Shown: in pieces, positions 1 through 6,160 of the stretch
How the letters are laid out: each line of letters begins with the position of its first letter
How positions within the stretch are numbered: position 1 is the stretch's first letter
From: Syntrophorhabdaceae bacterium PtaU1.Bin034
Lineage (GTDB): Bacteria > Desulfobacterota_G > Syntrophorhabdia > Syntrophorhabdales > WCHB1-27
Reading direction: 5' to 3'
DNA length: 14,266 nucleotides
Assembly (NCBI GenBank): GCA_002067405.1
Contig: MVRP01000095.1
Span: 1-14,266, forward strand
Notes under the pieces: model-generated
Databases searched by the model: none
What the model was told of the DNA's origin: nothing
Seen by the model: only the letters and a program-made list of their open reading frames with translations
Made by a program: the position numbers and the translations under genes

Positions 1-141
1 AGCTGTTGAGATCTCGATACCCGCAGTTGACGGCTTTGACATTTCCTGCGGTGCTTCTGCCGCCCGGACTCCGGAGATCATAAGGGCAGATGACATTAAC
101 AGCGTGATCACAAACAGAATACCGGATATTCTCATCTTCAT
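1..141 (-). CDS. N-terminal fragment of an exported protein (partial)
   Basis: This is the first 47 codons of a gene that runs off the left edge of the window on the minus strand. The product begins MKMRISGILFVITLLMSSAL and shows a classic Sec signal peptide: basic start (K2, R4), a hydrophobic core at about residues 5-22, and a likely signal peptidase site near V-R-A-A at residues 25-28. A good ribosome binding site (AGGAG, complement of 150-154) lies 8 bases before the ATG at 141-139. A second ATG two codons in (135-133) is possible but worse placed. The mature part visible (AEAPQEMSKPSTAGIEISTA) is too short to name a family. It is divergent from the trans-sulfuration genes. A periplasmic binding protein would fit the neighbourhood, but that is only a guess. 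Confidence 0.75.
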   Translation of the reverse strand, partial: MKMRISGILFVITLLMSSALMISGVRAAEAPQEMSKPSTAGIEISTA

Positions 142-248
142 GGTCCATTCTCCTTGCATTGAGTATTATTACACTTCGGAATACATCTACCCCAAATCCT
201 TCTTTTTCCGCTATTCTGCTCATGGTCCGGGGATTTATTTGATGGGCT

Positions 249-278
249 AGTTTACTGGGCAGCCAAAGGTGATGTCAA
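249..278 (-). promoter_or_regulatory. Possible sigma-70 promoter for the leftward secreted-protein gene
   Basis: Read on the minus strand, TTGACA (complement of 273-278) is followed after 18 bases by TAAACT (complement of 249-254), a 4/6 match to the -10 consensus. This would start transcription about 100 bases before the ATG at 141. It lacks the ATRCTCAA word found in the three rightward promoters. The call rests on consensus matching only. Confidence 0.35.
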
Positions 279-387
279 ATGAAAATGATGACTAAAGGCT
301 ATATTTGTTATTCTGGTTATGAATTAGTGAGGGTTCTCTTTTCTTTTCCCGGAACTTGACGAGCTGCAGCGTTCCTCAAAGATTATG

Positions 388-416
388 TTGACAGCAATGC
401 TCAAGCTCATTATCAT
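388..416 (+). promoter_or_regulatory. Promoter with shared motif, copy 1
   Basis: A perfect -35 hexamer TTGACA (388-393) is followed after 17 bases by TATCAT (411-416). The spacer contains ATGCTCAA (397-404), placed exactly as in the promoters at 3179 and 12631 (TTGACA-N3-ATRCTCAA). The presumed start site is near 423, giving a leader of about 90 nt to the ATG at 512. The shared spacer word suggests that one transcription factor acts on all three promoters. Confidence 0.65.
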
Positions 417-423
417 ATACATC

Positions 424-437
424 ACTATTCCTATAGT
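424..437. promoter_or_regulatory. Dyad at the presumed transcription start, copy 1
   Basis: ACTAT-TCCT-ATAGT is a 5-bp inverted repeat starting 36 bases after the first base of the TTGACA hexamer. The corrinoid-operon promoter has ACTAT-N6-ATAGT at exactly the same offset (3215-3230). A dyad over the start site would suit a repressor. The arms are short, so this is tentative. Confidence 0.35.
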
Positions 438-511
438 CTTTCATATGTAAAGGCTTGCAGACACGAATGAGGGCTCAGATAGATAAGGAGAAACAGGAGG
501 ACAAGTACATT

Positions 512-1660
512 ATGAAGGAAGGAAGATCGATAGAGACAATACTCGCCCATGCAGGTACCTGTTGGGATGAACACACGGGAGCTGTCTCCATGCCGGTCTT
601 CCAGACGGCTACCTTTCGCCACCCGGCACTCGGCCAAAGCACGGGGTACGATTATTCGAGAAGCGGCAACCCGAACAGGACCGTCCTTGAAGAAACCATG
701 GCGCTCCTTGAAGGCGGGGAAAGAGCATTGGCCTTCAGTTCCGGTATGGCAGCCATCGATTGCTTCCTCAGGTTGCTGAAACCGGGCGATACGGTAATTG
801 CCACCGAAGACCCGTACGGGGGAACAGTCCGTTTGCTCGAGAAGGTCTATCGTGAAATAGGTATAGAGGTGAAATTTATAGATACCTCCGACCTGAAGGC
901 GGTAAAGGAAGCGCTTCATAAACGGCCCAAAGCCATTTTTGTTGAGAGCCCGACAAATCCTTTACTGAAGATTGCCGACATCCGGGCAATCAGCGAAGCC
1001 GCACAACAGGTTGGGGCTCTCACTGTAGTTGACAACACCTTTCTTACTTCCTGGTTCCAGAAGCCCCTGGCCCTCGGCGCCGACATTGTCATCTACAGCG
1101 CGACAAAGTATCTTTCCGGCCATAATGATGTGCTTGCCGGCCTCATCGTAGCAAAAACCAAGGAAATGGGCGAGAAGCTGTATTTTTACCAGAATTCGAC
1201 GGGTGCGGTTCCCGGGCCATGGGACTGCTGGCTCGTGCTGCGGGGCCTGAAGACCCTGTCGCTCCGCCTCGACAGGCAGCAACACAATGCACAGATCGTG
1301 GCAGAATGGCTGACACGACAGCCCCAGGTGAAAAGGGTGTTCTACCCCGGTCTTAAGACGCATCCCGGGCATGCTCTTCTCGAAAGTCAGTCGTCGGGCT
1401 CCGGCTCGATCGTGTCCTTCGAGGTCAAAGATCCCGGTCTTGTGCCCAGGATACTTTCTTCGGTGGAGGTTTTTCTCTTTGCCGAAAGCCTCGGTGGCGT
1501 TGAATCGCTCATCACTTTCCCCGCTGCGCAGACCCATGCGGAAATGGACGTTGACGTGCGGTTGAATCTCGGCATCAACGACTGTTTGCTCCGCCTGTCT
1601 TTAGGCATTGAAGACGTTCAGGACCTGATGGATGACCTTGGATCAGCCATCAACGGATAA
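512..1660 (+). CDS. PLP-dependent trans-sulfuration enzyme (cystathionine gamma-synthase/lyase family), copy 1
   Basis: This is a 382-aa fold-type I PLP enzyme of the Cys/Met metabolism family, cytosolic, and full length for the family. The start at 512 is set by AGGAGG at 495-500 and by the family-like opening MKEGRSIETILAHAG. Visible signatures are YSRSGNP (48-54, cofactor phosphate contact from the neighbouring subunit), SSGMA (76-80), the cofactor-ring aspartate D174 in VDNTF, and the Schiff-base lysine K199 in SATKYLSGH. The C-terminal SLGGVESL (326-333) and RLSLGIED (361-368) are typical of gamma-synthases and gamma-lyases. The family interconverts cystathionine, homocysteine and cysteine, or uses an acyl-homoserine with a thiol. 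DPYGGT (100-105) has Gly where methionine gamma-lyase has Cys, which argues against that enzyme. It heads a two-gene operon behind the shared promoter. Exact reaction (synthase, lyase or sulfhydrylase) is undecided. Confidence 0.93.
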   Translation: MKEGRSIETILAHAGTCWDEHTGAVSMPVFQTATFRHPALGQSTGYDYSRSGNPNRTVLEETMALLEGGERALAFSSGMAAIDCFLRLLKPGDTVIATEDPYGGTVRLLEKVYREIGIEVKFIDTSDLKAVKEALHKRPKAIFVESPTNPLLKIADIRAISEAAQQVGALTVVDNTFLTSWFQKPLALGADIVIYSATKYLSGHNDVLAGLIVAKTKEMGEKLYFYQNSTGAVPGPWDCWLVLRGLKTLSLRLDRQQHNAQIVAEWLTRQPQVKRVFYPGLKTHPGHALLESQSSGSGSIVSFEVKDPGLVPRILSSVEVFLFAESLGGVESLITFPAAQTHAEMDVDVRLNLGINDCLLRLSLGIEDVQDLMDDLGSAING

Positions 1661-1715
1661 GGATAAAGAAACCTTCGCAAGAAAGTAACGGACAAAAGAA
1701 AGGAGAGTAAAAGGC

Positions 1716-2867
1716 ATGGACTATCGGACGAAAATCATCCATACAGGCAAAGATAAAGATCCTCACACAGGGGCATCAAGTATCCCTGTTCATCATGGCT
1801 CTACCTTTGCCCAGGACGACCCCATCGTGTTCGGTCAATATGAATATGCAAGGGGCTCCAACCCGACGCGGGATGCCCTCGAGCATACGATCGCCGTGCT
1901 TGAGGGCGGTTCCCAGGGGTTTGCTTTTTCGTCGGGGATGGCTGCCATCTCTTCTGTTCTTCTGCTCTTTAAGACCGGGGATCACATACTGGTAAGCGAG
2001 GATGTCTACGGCGGGACGCATCGGGTGCTTACGAAGCTCTTCGATCGCTGGGGTCTTCGGCACACCTTCGCCGATATATCGACCCCCGACAGGATCAGAA
2101 AGGCGATCAGGTCTGATACGGTAGCCATTTTCGCTGAAACACCTTCGAATCCGACTTTGAAGATCACCGATTTGGCAGGGCTTGTACAGGTCGCCGGGGA
2201 GAAGAATCTGGTAACCATCATCGACAATACCTTCATGAGCCCTTTCCTTCAAAGGCCCATTGAAATCGGCTTCGACATCGTGATCCACAGCGCAACGAAG
2301 TTCCTTGGGGGCCACAGTGATTTGATCGCAGGGGTTGTCGCGACCAAAGAGAAACAGTGGGGGCAAAGGCTGAAGGCGATTCAAAACGCCTTTGGCGCAA
2401 TCCTCGGCCCACAGGATTCCTGGCTTTTGATGAGGGGCATAAAGACCCTCGCTGCGAGGATGGAAGTTCAGCAGCGAAACGCCGAAGTAATTGCCTCCTG
2501 GCTCTCGGAGCAGAAGGAAATAGAAAGAGTGTACTATCCGGGCCTGAAGACGCATCCGGGAAGAGACGTGCATTTTCGACAGGCGTCAGGTGCCGGTGCC
2601 GTTGTCTCGTTCGAACTACCGAGTACGGAAATTGCCCACGCCTTCCTCAGATCCGTCACCCTTCCCCTGCTCGCCGTAAGCCTCGGCGGCGTGGAAAGCA
2701 TTCTCTCCTATCCTCCTACCATGTCCCACGCAGCGGTGCCGCCTAAAGAACGGCTTGCCAGGGGCATTACCGACAAACTGGTGCGGCTGTCGGTCGGACT
2801 TGAAGATCCTCACGATTTAATAGACGACTTCAAGCAGGCCCTTGAGAAGGCCATCAAACGCACGTAG
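1716..2867 (+). CDS. PLP-dependent trans-sulfuration enzyme (cystathionine lyase/synthase family), copy 2
   Basis: This 383-aa paralogue of the preceding enzyme begins 55 bases after it, with AGGAGAG (1701-1707) before the ATG. Signatures: YARGSNP (44-50), FSSGMAA (71-77), DVYGGTHR (96-103), aspartate D170 in IIDNTF, the PLP lysine K195 in SATKFLGGH, and near the C-terminus SLGGVESILSYP and RLSVGLED. DVYGGTHR is shared with many cystathionine gamma- and beta-lyases. The tandem arrangement recalls the metI-metC pair of Firmicutes, where one enzyme makes cystathionine and the next cleaves it to homocysteine. If the same division of labour holds, this second copy is the lyase. That assignment is inference: neither gene shows a residue that settles synthase versus lyase, and a reverse (cysteine-forming) direction is equally possible given the downstream cysK. 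No terminator with a T-run follows the gene. Confidence 0.92.
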   Translation: MDYRTKIIHTGKDKDPHTGASSIPVHHGSTFAQDDPIVFGQYEYARGSNPTRDALEHTIAVLEGGSQGFAFSSGMAAISSVLLLFKTGDHILVSEDVYGGTHRVLTKLFDRWGLRHTFADISTPDRIRKAIRSDTVAIFAETPSNPTLKITDLAGLVQVAGEKNLVTIIDNTFMSPFLQRPIEIGFDIVIHSATKFLGGHSDLIAGVVATKEKQWGQRLKAIQNAFGAILGPQDSWLLMRGIKTLAARMEVQQRNAEVIASWLSEQKEIERVYYPGLKTHPGRDVHFRQASGAGAVVSFELPSTEIAHAFLRSVTLPLLAVSLGGVESILSYPPTMSHAAVPPKERLARGITDKLVRLSVGLEDPHDLIDDFKQALEKAIKRT

Positions 2868-3178
2868 GAAAATTGAGCATCCGGGCCGGCTTGGGACCCC
2901 CGGCATAAGAGCGGCTGCACTCGATCCTTTCGGGGAGTACCGGTTGCGTAAAATCCTGCGCCTTGCACGCTTCCGGGAATTTATTCCTGTTCAACGGCTG
3001 CGTATTTCCTGTTGTCCCACTAAAAATCTTAAGCATCGAAGTTCTTCACCTTCCCTGCTAAATATTGTGATTTAATCACCACTTATGTCGCCCTGTCGCT
3101 AAATTTTTTTCTCCTGTTATTACAATCAGTTATACCTAATATAGGAATATTATTATACGTCTTTATCTAAAATTATTA
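2868..3178. other. Intergenic region between the PLP operon and the corrinoid operon
   Basis: No credible gene is visible; short open frames here lack ribosome binding sites and family features. Just after the PLP gene a GC-rich 5-bp hairpin can form (GCCGG 2885-2889 with CCGGC 2900-2904) but has no T-run after it, so I do not call it a terminator. From about 3060 the composition becomes markedly AT-rich. This part contains the 13-bp dyad at 3067-3079 and leads into the promoter at 3179. Confidence 0.5.
3067..3079. promoter_or_regulatory. Perfect 13-bp dyad, possible operator
   Basis: GTGATT-T-AATCAC is a perfect palindrome about 100 bases upstream of the TTGACA of the corrinoid-operon promoter. 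The half-sites resemble those of CRP/FNR-family or GntR-family regulators, but the spacing is one base shorter than the CRP-type TGTGA-N6-TCACA. No copy was found at the other two shared promoters, so it would be specific to this operon. Confidence 0.35.
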
Positions 3179-3212
3179 TTGACAGTTATACTCAAGATGA
3201 ACTAAATATACT
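3179..3212 (+). promoter_or_regulatory. Promoter with shared motif, copy 2 (corrinoid operon)
   Basis: TTGACA (3179-3184) is followed by ATACTCAA at 3188-3195, the same offset as in the other two copies. The -10 could be TAAATA (3203-3208, 18-base spacer). A perfect-looking TATACT follows at 3207-3212 but with too long a spacer. Transcription from here would give a leader of about 180 nt before the ATG at 3401, and that leader is strongly structured. The region upstream to about 3100 is very AT-rich. Confidence 0.65.
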
Positions 3213-3214
3213 CT

Positions 3215-3230
3215 ACTATGATGATATAGT
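3215..3230. promoter_or_regulatory. Dyad at the presumed transcription start, copy 2
   Basis: ACTAT (3215-3219) and ATAGT (3226-3230) form a 5-bp inverted repeat with a 6-base centre. It starts 36 bases after the first base of TTGACA, the identical offset to the ACTAT/ATAGT dyad before the PLP operon (424-437). GTTACTATC at 3229-3237 also resembles GTTGCTATC at 12670-12678 downstream of the third promoter. It is a candidate operator, tentative because the arms are short. Confidence 0.35.
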
Positions 3231-3246
3231 TACTATCAAAAACTGA

Positions 3247-3374
3247 GCGCCCGGGAAACGGCTGTGCCGGGACGCACGATACTCGCTATAATCGCGTGCG
3301 GATCGCCAGCACGAGTGAAGCGGGCGCGATGGAAGTCTCTGTGGGCCATGCTTACAGAGGGGGGCTGAGCCCCC
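3247..3374 (+). ncRNA. Structured 5' leader, candidate riboswitch or cis-regulatory RNA
   Basis: Four helices can form in series between the promoter and the corrinoid-protein gene. A 7-bp stem GCGCCCG/CGGGCGC (3247-3253 with 3321-3327) closes a domain. That domain contains a hairpin CGGC-UGU-GCCG (3259-3269) and a 6-bp stem CGCACG/CGUGCG (3273-3278 with 3295-3300). A 6-bp hairpin CUCUGU/ACAGAG follows (3337-3342 with 3354-3359). A GC-only hairpin GGGGGC-UGA-GCCCCC (3360-3374) then ends 14 bases before the AAGGAGGG ribosome binding site at 3387-3394. The last hairpin is not followed by a T-run, so translational control is more likely than termination. An alternative pairing CCCGG/CCGGG (3250-3254 with 3267-3271) competes with the closing stem, as in a switch. 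I do not recognise a known class: no cobalamin box, SAM-I or SAH core was found. Confidence 0.55.
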
Positions 3375-3400
3375 AATATATTGTACAAGGAGGGCCGGGA

Positions 3401-4066
3401 ATGGCACTGGACGAAAGTCTTTTCCAGGATATATCCGATGCGGTGGTCGCAATGGACGAAGAGCGGGTTGTCGATCTTGTACAGCGAGTTATCGAAAACG
3501 GGATCGATGTCTATGCAGCCATCGAGAAAGGCTTATCCCACGGCATGGAGAGGGCCGGGCAGTTATTTGAAGAAGAAGAATATTTTGTCCCGGAACTCCT
3601 CATCTGCTCCGACGCCATGTATGCGGGGCTCGATCTCTTGAGGCCCCATCTGAAGCGGAGCGACGAAGGGTCAAAGCACAAAGTGGTGATAGGCGTAATC
3701 GAAGGCGACACGCACGATATCGGCAAGAACCTCGTCAAGATCATGCTCGAAACAGCGGGCTTCGAGCTCCACGACCTCGGCCGCGATGTGCCCGCACCCC
3801 GGTTCGTTGAAAAGGCCAGGGAAGTAGATGCGGACATCATCGCCATTTCCACGCTCATGACCACGACGATGGACGGAATGGCCGAAGTCATCCGTCTCCT
3901 GAATGAGGCGGACCTGCGGGACCGCTTCAAGGTGATCGTGGGAGGCGGACCTATCTCCCAGGGGTTCGCGGACAGGATAGGCGCAAACGGCTATGCGGCA
4001 AACGCGGGCACCGCAGTAAAGCTCGCACGAAGACTCCTCGATGGAGAGACGGTCCATGCGGGATAA
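3401..4066 (+). CDS. Corrinoid (B12)-binding methyltransferase protein, MtbC/MttC/MtsB type
   Basis: This 221-aa cytosolic protein carries methyl groups on a cobalamin cofactor between two methyltransferases. Residues about 1-85 are the helical B12-binding cap with the typical GMERAGQLFEEEEYFVPELL stretch (48-67). Residues 93-215 are the Rossmann-like cobalamin domain with DTHDIGKN (103-110), in which H105 is the lower cobalt ligand. It also has STLMTTT (150-156) and the GGGP turn (181-184) that cradle the nucleotide tail. The start at 3401 is fixed by AAGGAGGG 6 bases upstream; an open frame extends 35 codons further but lacks family sequence. Length and layout match stand-alone corrinoid proteins of methanogen and acetogen methyltransferase systems. 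It is the first gene of the operon and overlaps the next gene by 11 bases, which suggests translational coupling. Confidence 0.95.
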   Translation: MALDESLFQDISDAVVAMDEERVVDLVQRVIENGIDVYAAIEKGLSHGMERAGQLFEEEEYFVPELLICSDAMYAGLDLLRPHLKRSDEGSKHKVVIGVIEGDTHDIGKNLVKIMLETAGFELHDLGRDVPAPRFVEKAREVDADIIAISTLMTTTMDGMAEVIRLLNEADLRDRFKVIVGGGPISQGFADRIGANGYAANAGTAVKLARRLLDGETVHAG

Positions 4067-5123
4067 GATGTTTCCTCTTGACCGCCTCGATGCCTACAGC
4101 AAGGGCGGGAATGTTGACCGTCTTCCCTGCGTTCCTATCGTGGGCAACACGGCTGCCAGGGTGATCAACGTCAAGGTATCCGAATTGAGGAACAATGGGG
4201 AGCTGCTTGCCGAGGCCCAGGTGGAGGCCTACCGGCTGTTCGGCTACGACACCATACGTATTTTTACGGACCTTTATGTGCAGGCCGAGGCCATGGGCGC
4301 CCGGGTGGTCACACCGCCCGACGAGACAGCCTATCTCGATACCCCGGCCATCACCGACGCATCCCGGATCACGCGCCTGAGACCGGCCGACCCCGCACAG
4401 GATGGCTGCCTTCCGGAACATCTGTCGGCAACAAGGATTGCCGTCCGTGAGGTCGGCTCCGAAGTCCCGGTGACCACAGCCCTTACCTGCCCTTTTACCA
4501 ACGCCTCTTTTCTCATAGGGACCGAGAATCTTGTCCGTCTCATGTATAAAGACCCGGCTGCCGTCCACCACCTTTGCGAACTCTCCCTTCAAACAAGTCT
4601 GATCTTCGCCGATGCCGTCATCGAGGCGGGCGCGACGCCAAGCCTCACCGATCCCATGTCCTCTTCCACCGTGATAAGCCCCGCCAGGTTCAGGGAGTTT
4701 TCCCTTCCCTATCTGGGGCAGCTTATCGCGCACCTTCACGCCAAAGGAAAGAAAGTCACCCTTCACATCTGCGGCAAAACCGACAGGATCTGGGATTGCA
4801 TGGTAGAGGCAGGAGCGGACTGCATCAGCATCGACAATCAGATCGATCTGTCCCAGGCACGCGAAAAGGTGGGGGACAAGGTACGATTGATGGGCAATGT
4901 GGAGCCATCCGAAGTGATGCTTCAGGGGACCCCCGATGATGTACGAAAGGCGGTGAGGGCGTGCGTCAGAAAGGCCTGGCAAAGCCCGAAGGGTTACGTG
5001 GTCGCCTCCGGCTGCAGTCTGCCCACTGAAACACCCTTCGCCAATATTCACGCCATGATGGATGCAGTAAGAGAGATCGGCTTTCCTGCAACGGAAGAGA
5101 AGCTTCGGGAGGAACCCCGATGA
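4056..5123 (+). CDS. UroD/MtaA-family corrinoid methyltransferase 1
   Basis: This 355-aa TIM-barrel protein belongs to the uroporphyrinogen decarboxylase-like superfamily, in the branch that includes MtaA, MtbA, MtsA and the CmuA methyltransferase domain. It carries the zinc motif of the methyltransferases, H-x-C-xn-C: H237 and C239 in LHICGKT and C320 in ASGCSLPTETP. This activates a thiol or thioether sulfur for methyl transfer to or from the corrinoid and is absent from true UroD. LMGNVEPSEVM (278-288) is typical of the branch. I chose ATG 4056 because GGAGAG (4043-4048) lies 7 bases before it; ATG 4041 has no ribosome binding site. It overlaps the corrinoid gene by 11 bases and the next methyltransferase by 4. 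Whether it takes the methyl group from the substrate or delivers it to an acceptor cannot be told from sequence. Confidence 0.92.
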   Translation: MRDKMFPLDRLDAYSKGGNVDRLPCVPIVGNTAARVINVKVSELRNNGELLAEAQVEAYRLFGYDTIRIFTDLYVQAEAMGARVVTPPDETAYLDTPAITDASRITRLRPADPAQDGCLPEHLSATRIAVREVGSEVPVTTALTCPFTNASFLIGTENLVRLMYKDPAAVHHLCELSLQTSLIFADAVIEAGATPSLTDPMSSSTVISPARFREFSLPYLGQLIAHLHAKGKKVTLHICGKTDRIWDCMVEAGADCISIDNQIDLSQAREKVGDKVRLMGNVEPSEVMLQGTPDDVRKAVRACVRKAWQSPKGYVVASGCSLPTETPFANIHAMMDAVREIGFPATEEKLREEPR

Positions 5124-6160
5124 CCGCGATCAGCGCCAGGCAGCGCCTGCTCAGCGTTTTACGCAGAGAGGCAGATAACGCAGACCGGCCACCCGTGATC
5201 TGTCCGGGCGGCATGATGAACGCTGCCATCGTTGAGGTTATGGAGAAGACCGGCCACCGGTTACCGGAAGCGCACGAGGATGCACGCCTGATGGCCGACC
5301 TCGCCACTGCCGTACATCAGGAAACGGGCTTCGAGAACTTCGGGCTTCCCTTCTGCATGACCGTCGAGGCCGAGGTCCTTGGAAGCCGGGTCGTACTCGG
5401 GAGCCTTACCTGCGAGCCGAAAGTGGAGAGGGAGGCATACCAGTCGGTTTCCGATGTGGTATTCAAGGATGTGGAGGACCTTGTGCAAGCGGGAAGAGTG
5501 AGAACGGTGCTTGACGCCATTCGCCGGCTTTCGGTCACCCATCCGGATATTCCGGTGATCGGGGCTCTCACCGGACCGATCAGCACTGCCGCCTCTCTGG
5601 TGGATCCCATGACCTTTTACCGGGAACTGCGAAAGAAACCGGCACGAAGCCACGAGGTACTCGATTATGTCACCGGGTTTCTCGGCGCGTTCGCCACGTT
5701 GATGATCGAGCACGGCGCGTCGGTCATCGCCATCGGTGATCCGAGCGCAACCGGCGAGATCCTCGGCCCCCGTCTCTTCGAGGAATACGCGATGAAATAT
5801 CTCAACAAAATCATTGACCGGGCACACAGTGCGGGCGCTCCCGTCATCGTTCACATTTGCGGGGACTTGAACTCGGTAAAACACCTTGTCCCACATCTCC
5901 GCTCCGATGCGATCAGCACCGATGCGGTCGTTAACCTTGCCAAGCTGAAGGAACAGTTTCCCGGCCTCGTTACAATGGGGAATGTAAGCACCTATCTCCT
6001 GGAATTCGGCCCTGCCGAGAAGGTAGCCAAAACCGCAAAACGGCTGGTTCGGGACGGAGTCGATATTATCGCCCCTGCATGCGGGCTTTCGACCTCCACG
6101 TCTCTGGAAATGATCACCGCCCTCACAAAGGTAGTGAAGGAGACTCTGCCCGATGCCTAA
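5120..6160 (+). CDS. UroD/MtaA-family corrinoid methyltransferase 2
   Basis: This 346-aa second barrel of the MtaA/CmuA type starts in the ATGA overlap with the preceding gene, behind GGAGG (5108-5112). The zinc ligands are again complete: H245 and C247 in VHICGDL and C321 in APACGLSTST. GALTGPISTAASLVDP (148-163) and TMGNVSTYLLEFG (285-297) match MtaA-like proteins. It is only distantly similar to its neighbour, so the pair is not a recent duplication. The simplest reading is that one barrel demethylates the substrate onto the corrinoid and the other moves the methyl group to an acceptor thiol, as MtaA does with coenzyme M in methanogens. In a bacterium the acceptor would have to be something else, for instance homocysteine. 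This division of labour is inference. Confidence 0.92.
   Translation: MTAISARQRLLSVLRREADNADRPPVICPGGMMNAAIVEVMEKTGHRLPEAHEDARLMADLATAVHQETGFENFGLPFCMTVEAEVLGSRVVLGSLTCEPKVEREAYQSVSDVVFKDVEDLVQAGRVRTVLDAIRRLSVTHPDIPVIGALTGPISTAASLVDPMTFYRELRKKPARSHEVLDYVTGFLGAFATLMIEHGASVIAIGDPSATGEILGPRLFEEYAMKYLNKIIDRAHSAGAPVIVHICGDLNSVKHLVPHLRSDAISTDAVVNLAKLKEQFPGLVTMGNVSTYLLEFGPAEKVAKTAKRLVRDGVDIIAPACGLSTSTSLEMITALTKVVKETLPDA

Larger units (their letters stand above)
142..511. other. Divergent intergenic region
   Basis: This AT-rich spacer lies between the leftward secreted-protein gene and the rightward PLP gene pair. It holds a possible leftward promoter (249-278), a rightward promoter with the shared motif (388-416), a short dyad near the presumed start site (424-437) and the ribosome binding site of the first PLP gene (495-500). 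An in-frame TTG at 455 would lengthen that gene by 19 codons, but it has no ribosome binding site and the added residues do not resemble the family, so I left it in the spacer. I see no small gene here. Confidence 0.6.

Noticed and set aside
455..511. Upstream TTG start at 455 for the first PLP gene
   Set aside because: No ribosome binding site before it, and the 19 added residues do not fit the family. ATG 512 has AGGAGG at 495-500 and a typical N-terminus.
512..1660. Methionine gamma-lyase as the function of the first PLP enzyme
   Set aside because: The cysteine typical of that enzyme in YGCT is Gly here (DPYGGT), and the rest fits the general synthase/lyase group.
2885..2904. Rho-independent terminator after the second PLP gene
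   Set aside because: The 5-bp GC hairpin has no T-run after it. The T-run at about 3104-3110 has no hairpin before it.
3250..3276. Resemblance to the GEMM (c-di-GMP) riboswitch through GGGACGCA at 3269-3276
   Set aside because: The following AAAGCC, the GNRA tetraloop helix and the second domain of GEMM are missing; eight bases alone are not enough.
3213..3400. Cobalamin riboswitch before the corrinoid-protein gene
   Set aside because: No GCCACTG-type B12 box and no GGGAA...GGTG core in the right order. The leader is structured but not of that class as far as I can see.
4056..6160. True uroporphyrinogen decarboxylases for heme synthesis
   Set aside because: Both proteins have the H-x-C-xn-C zinc motif of methyltransferases and sit between a corrinoid protein and its activator.
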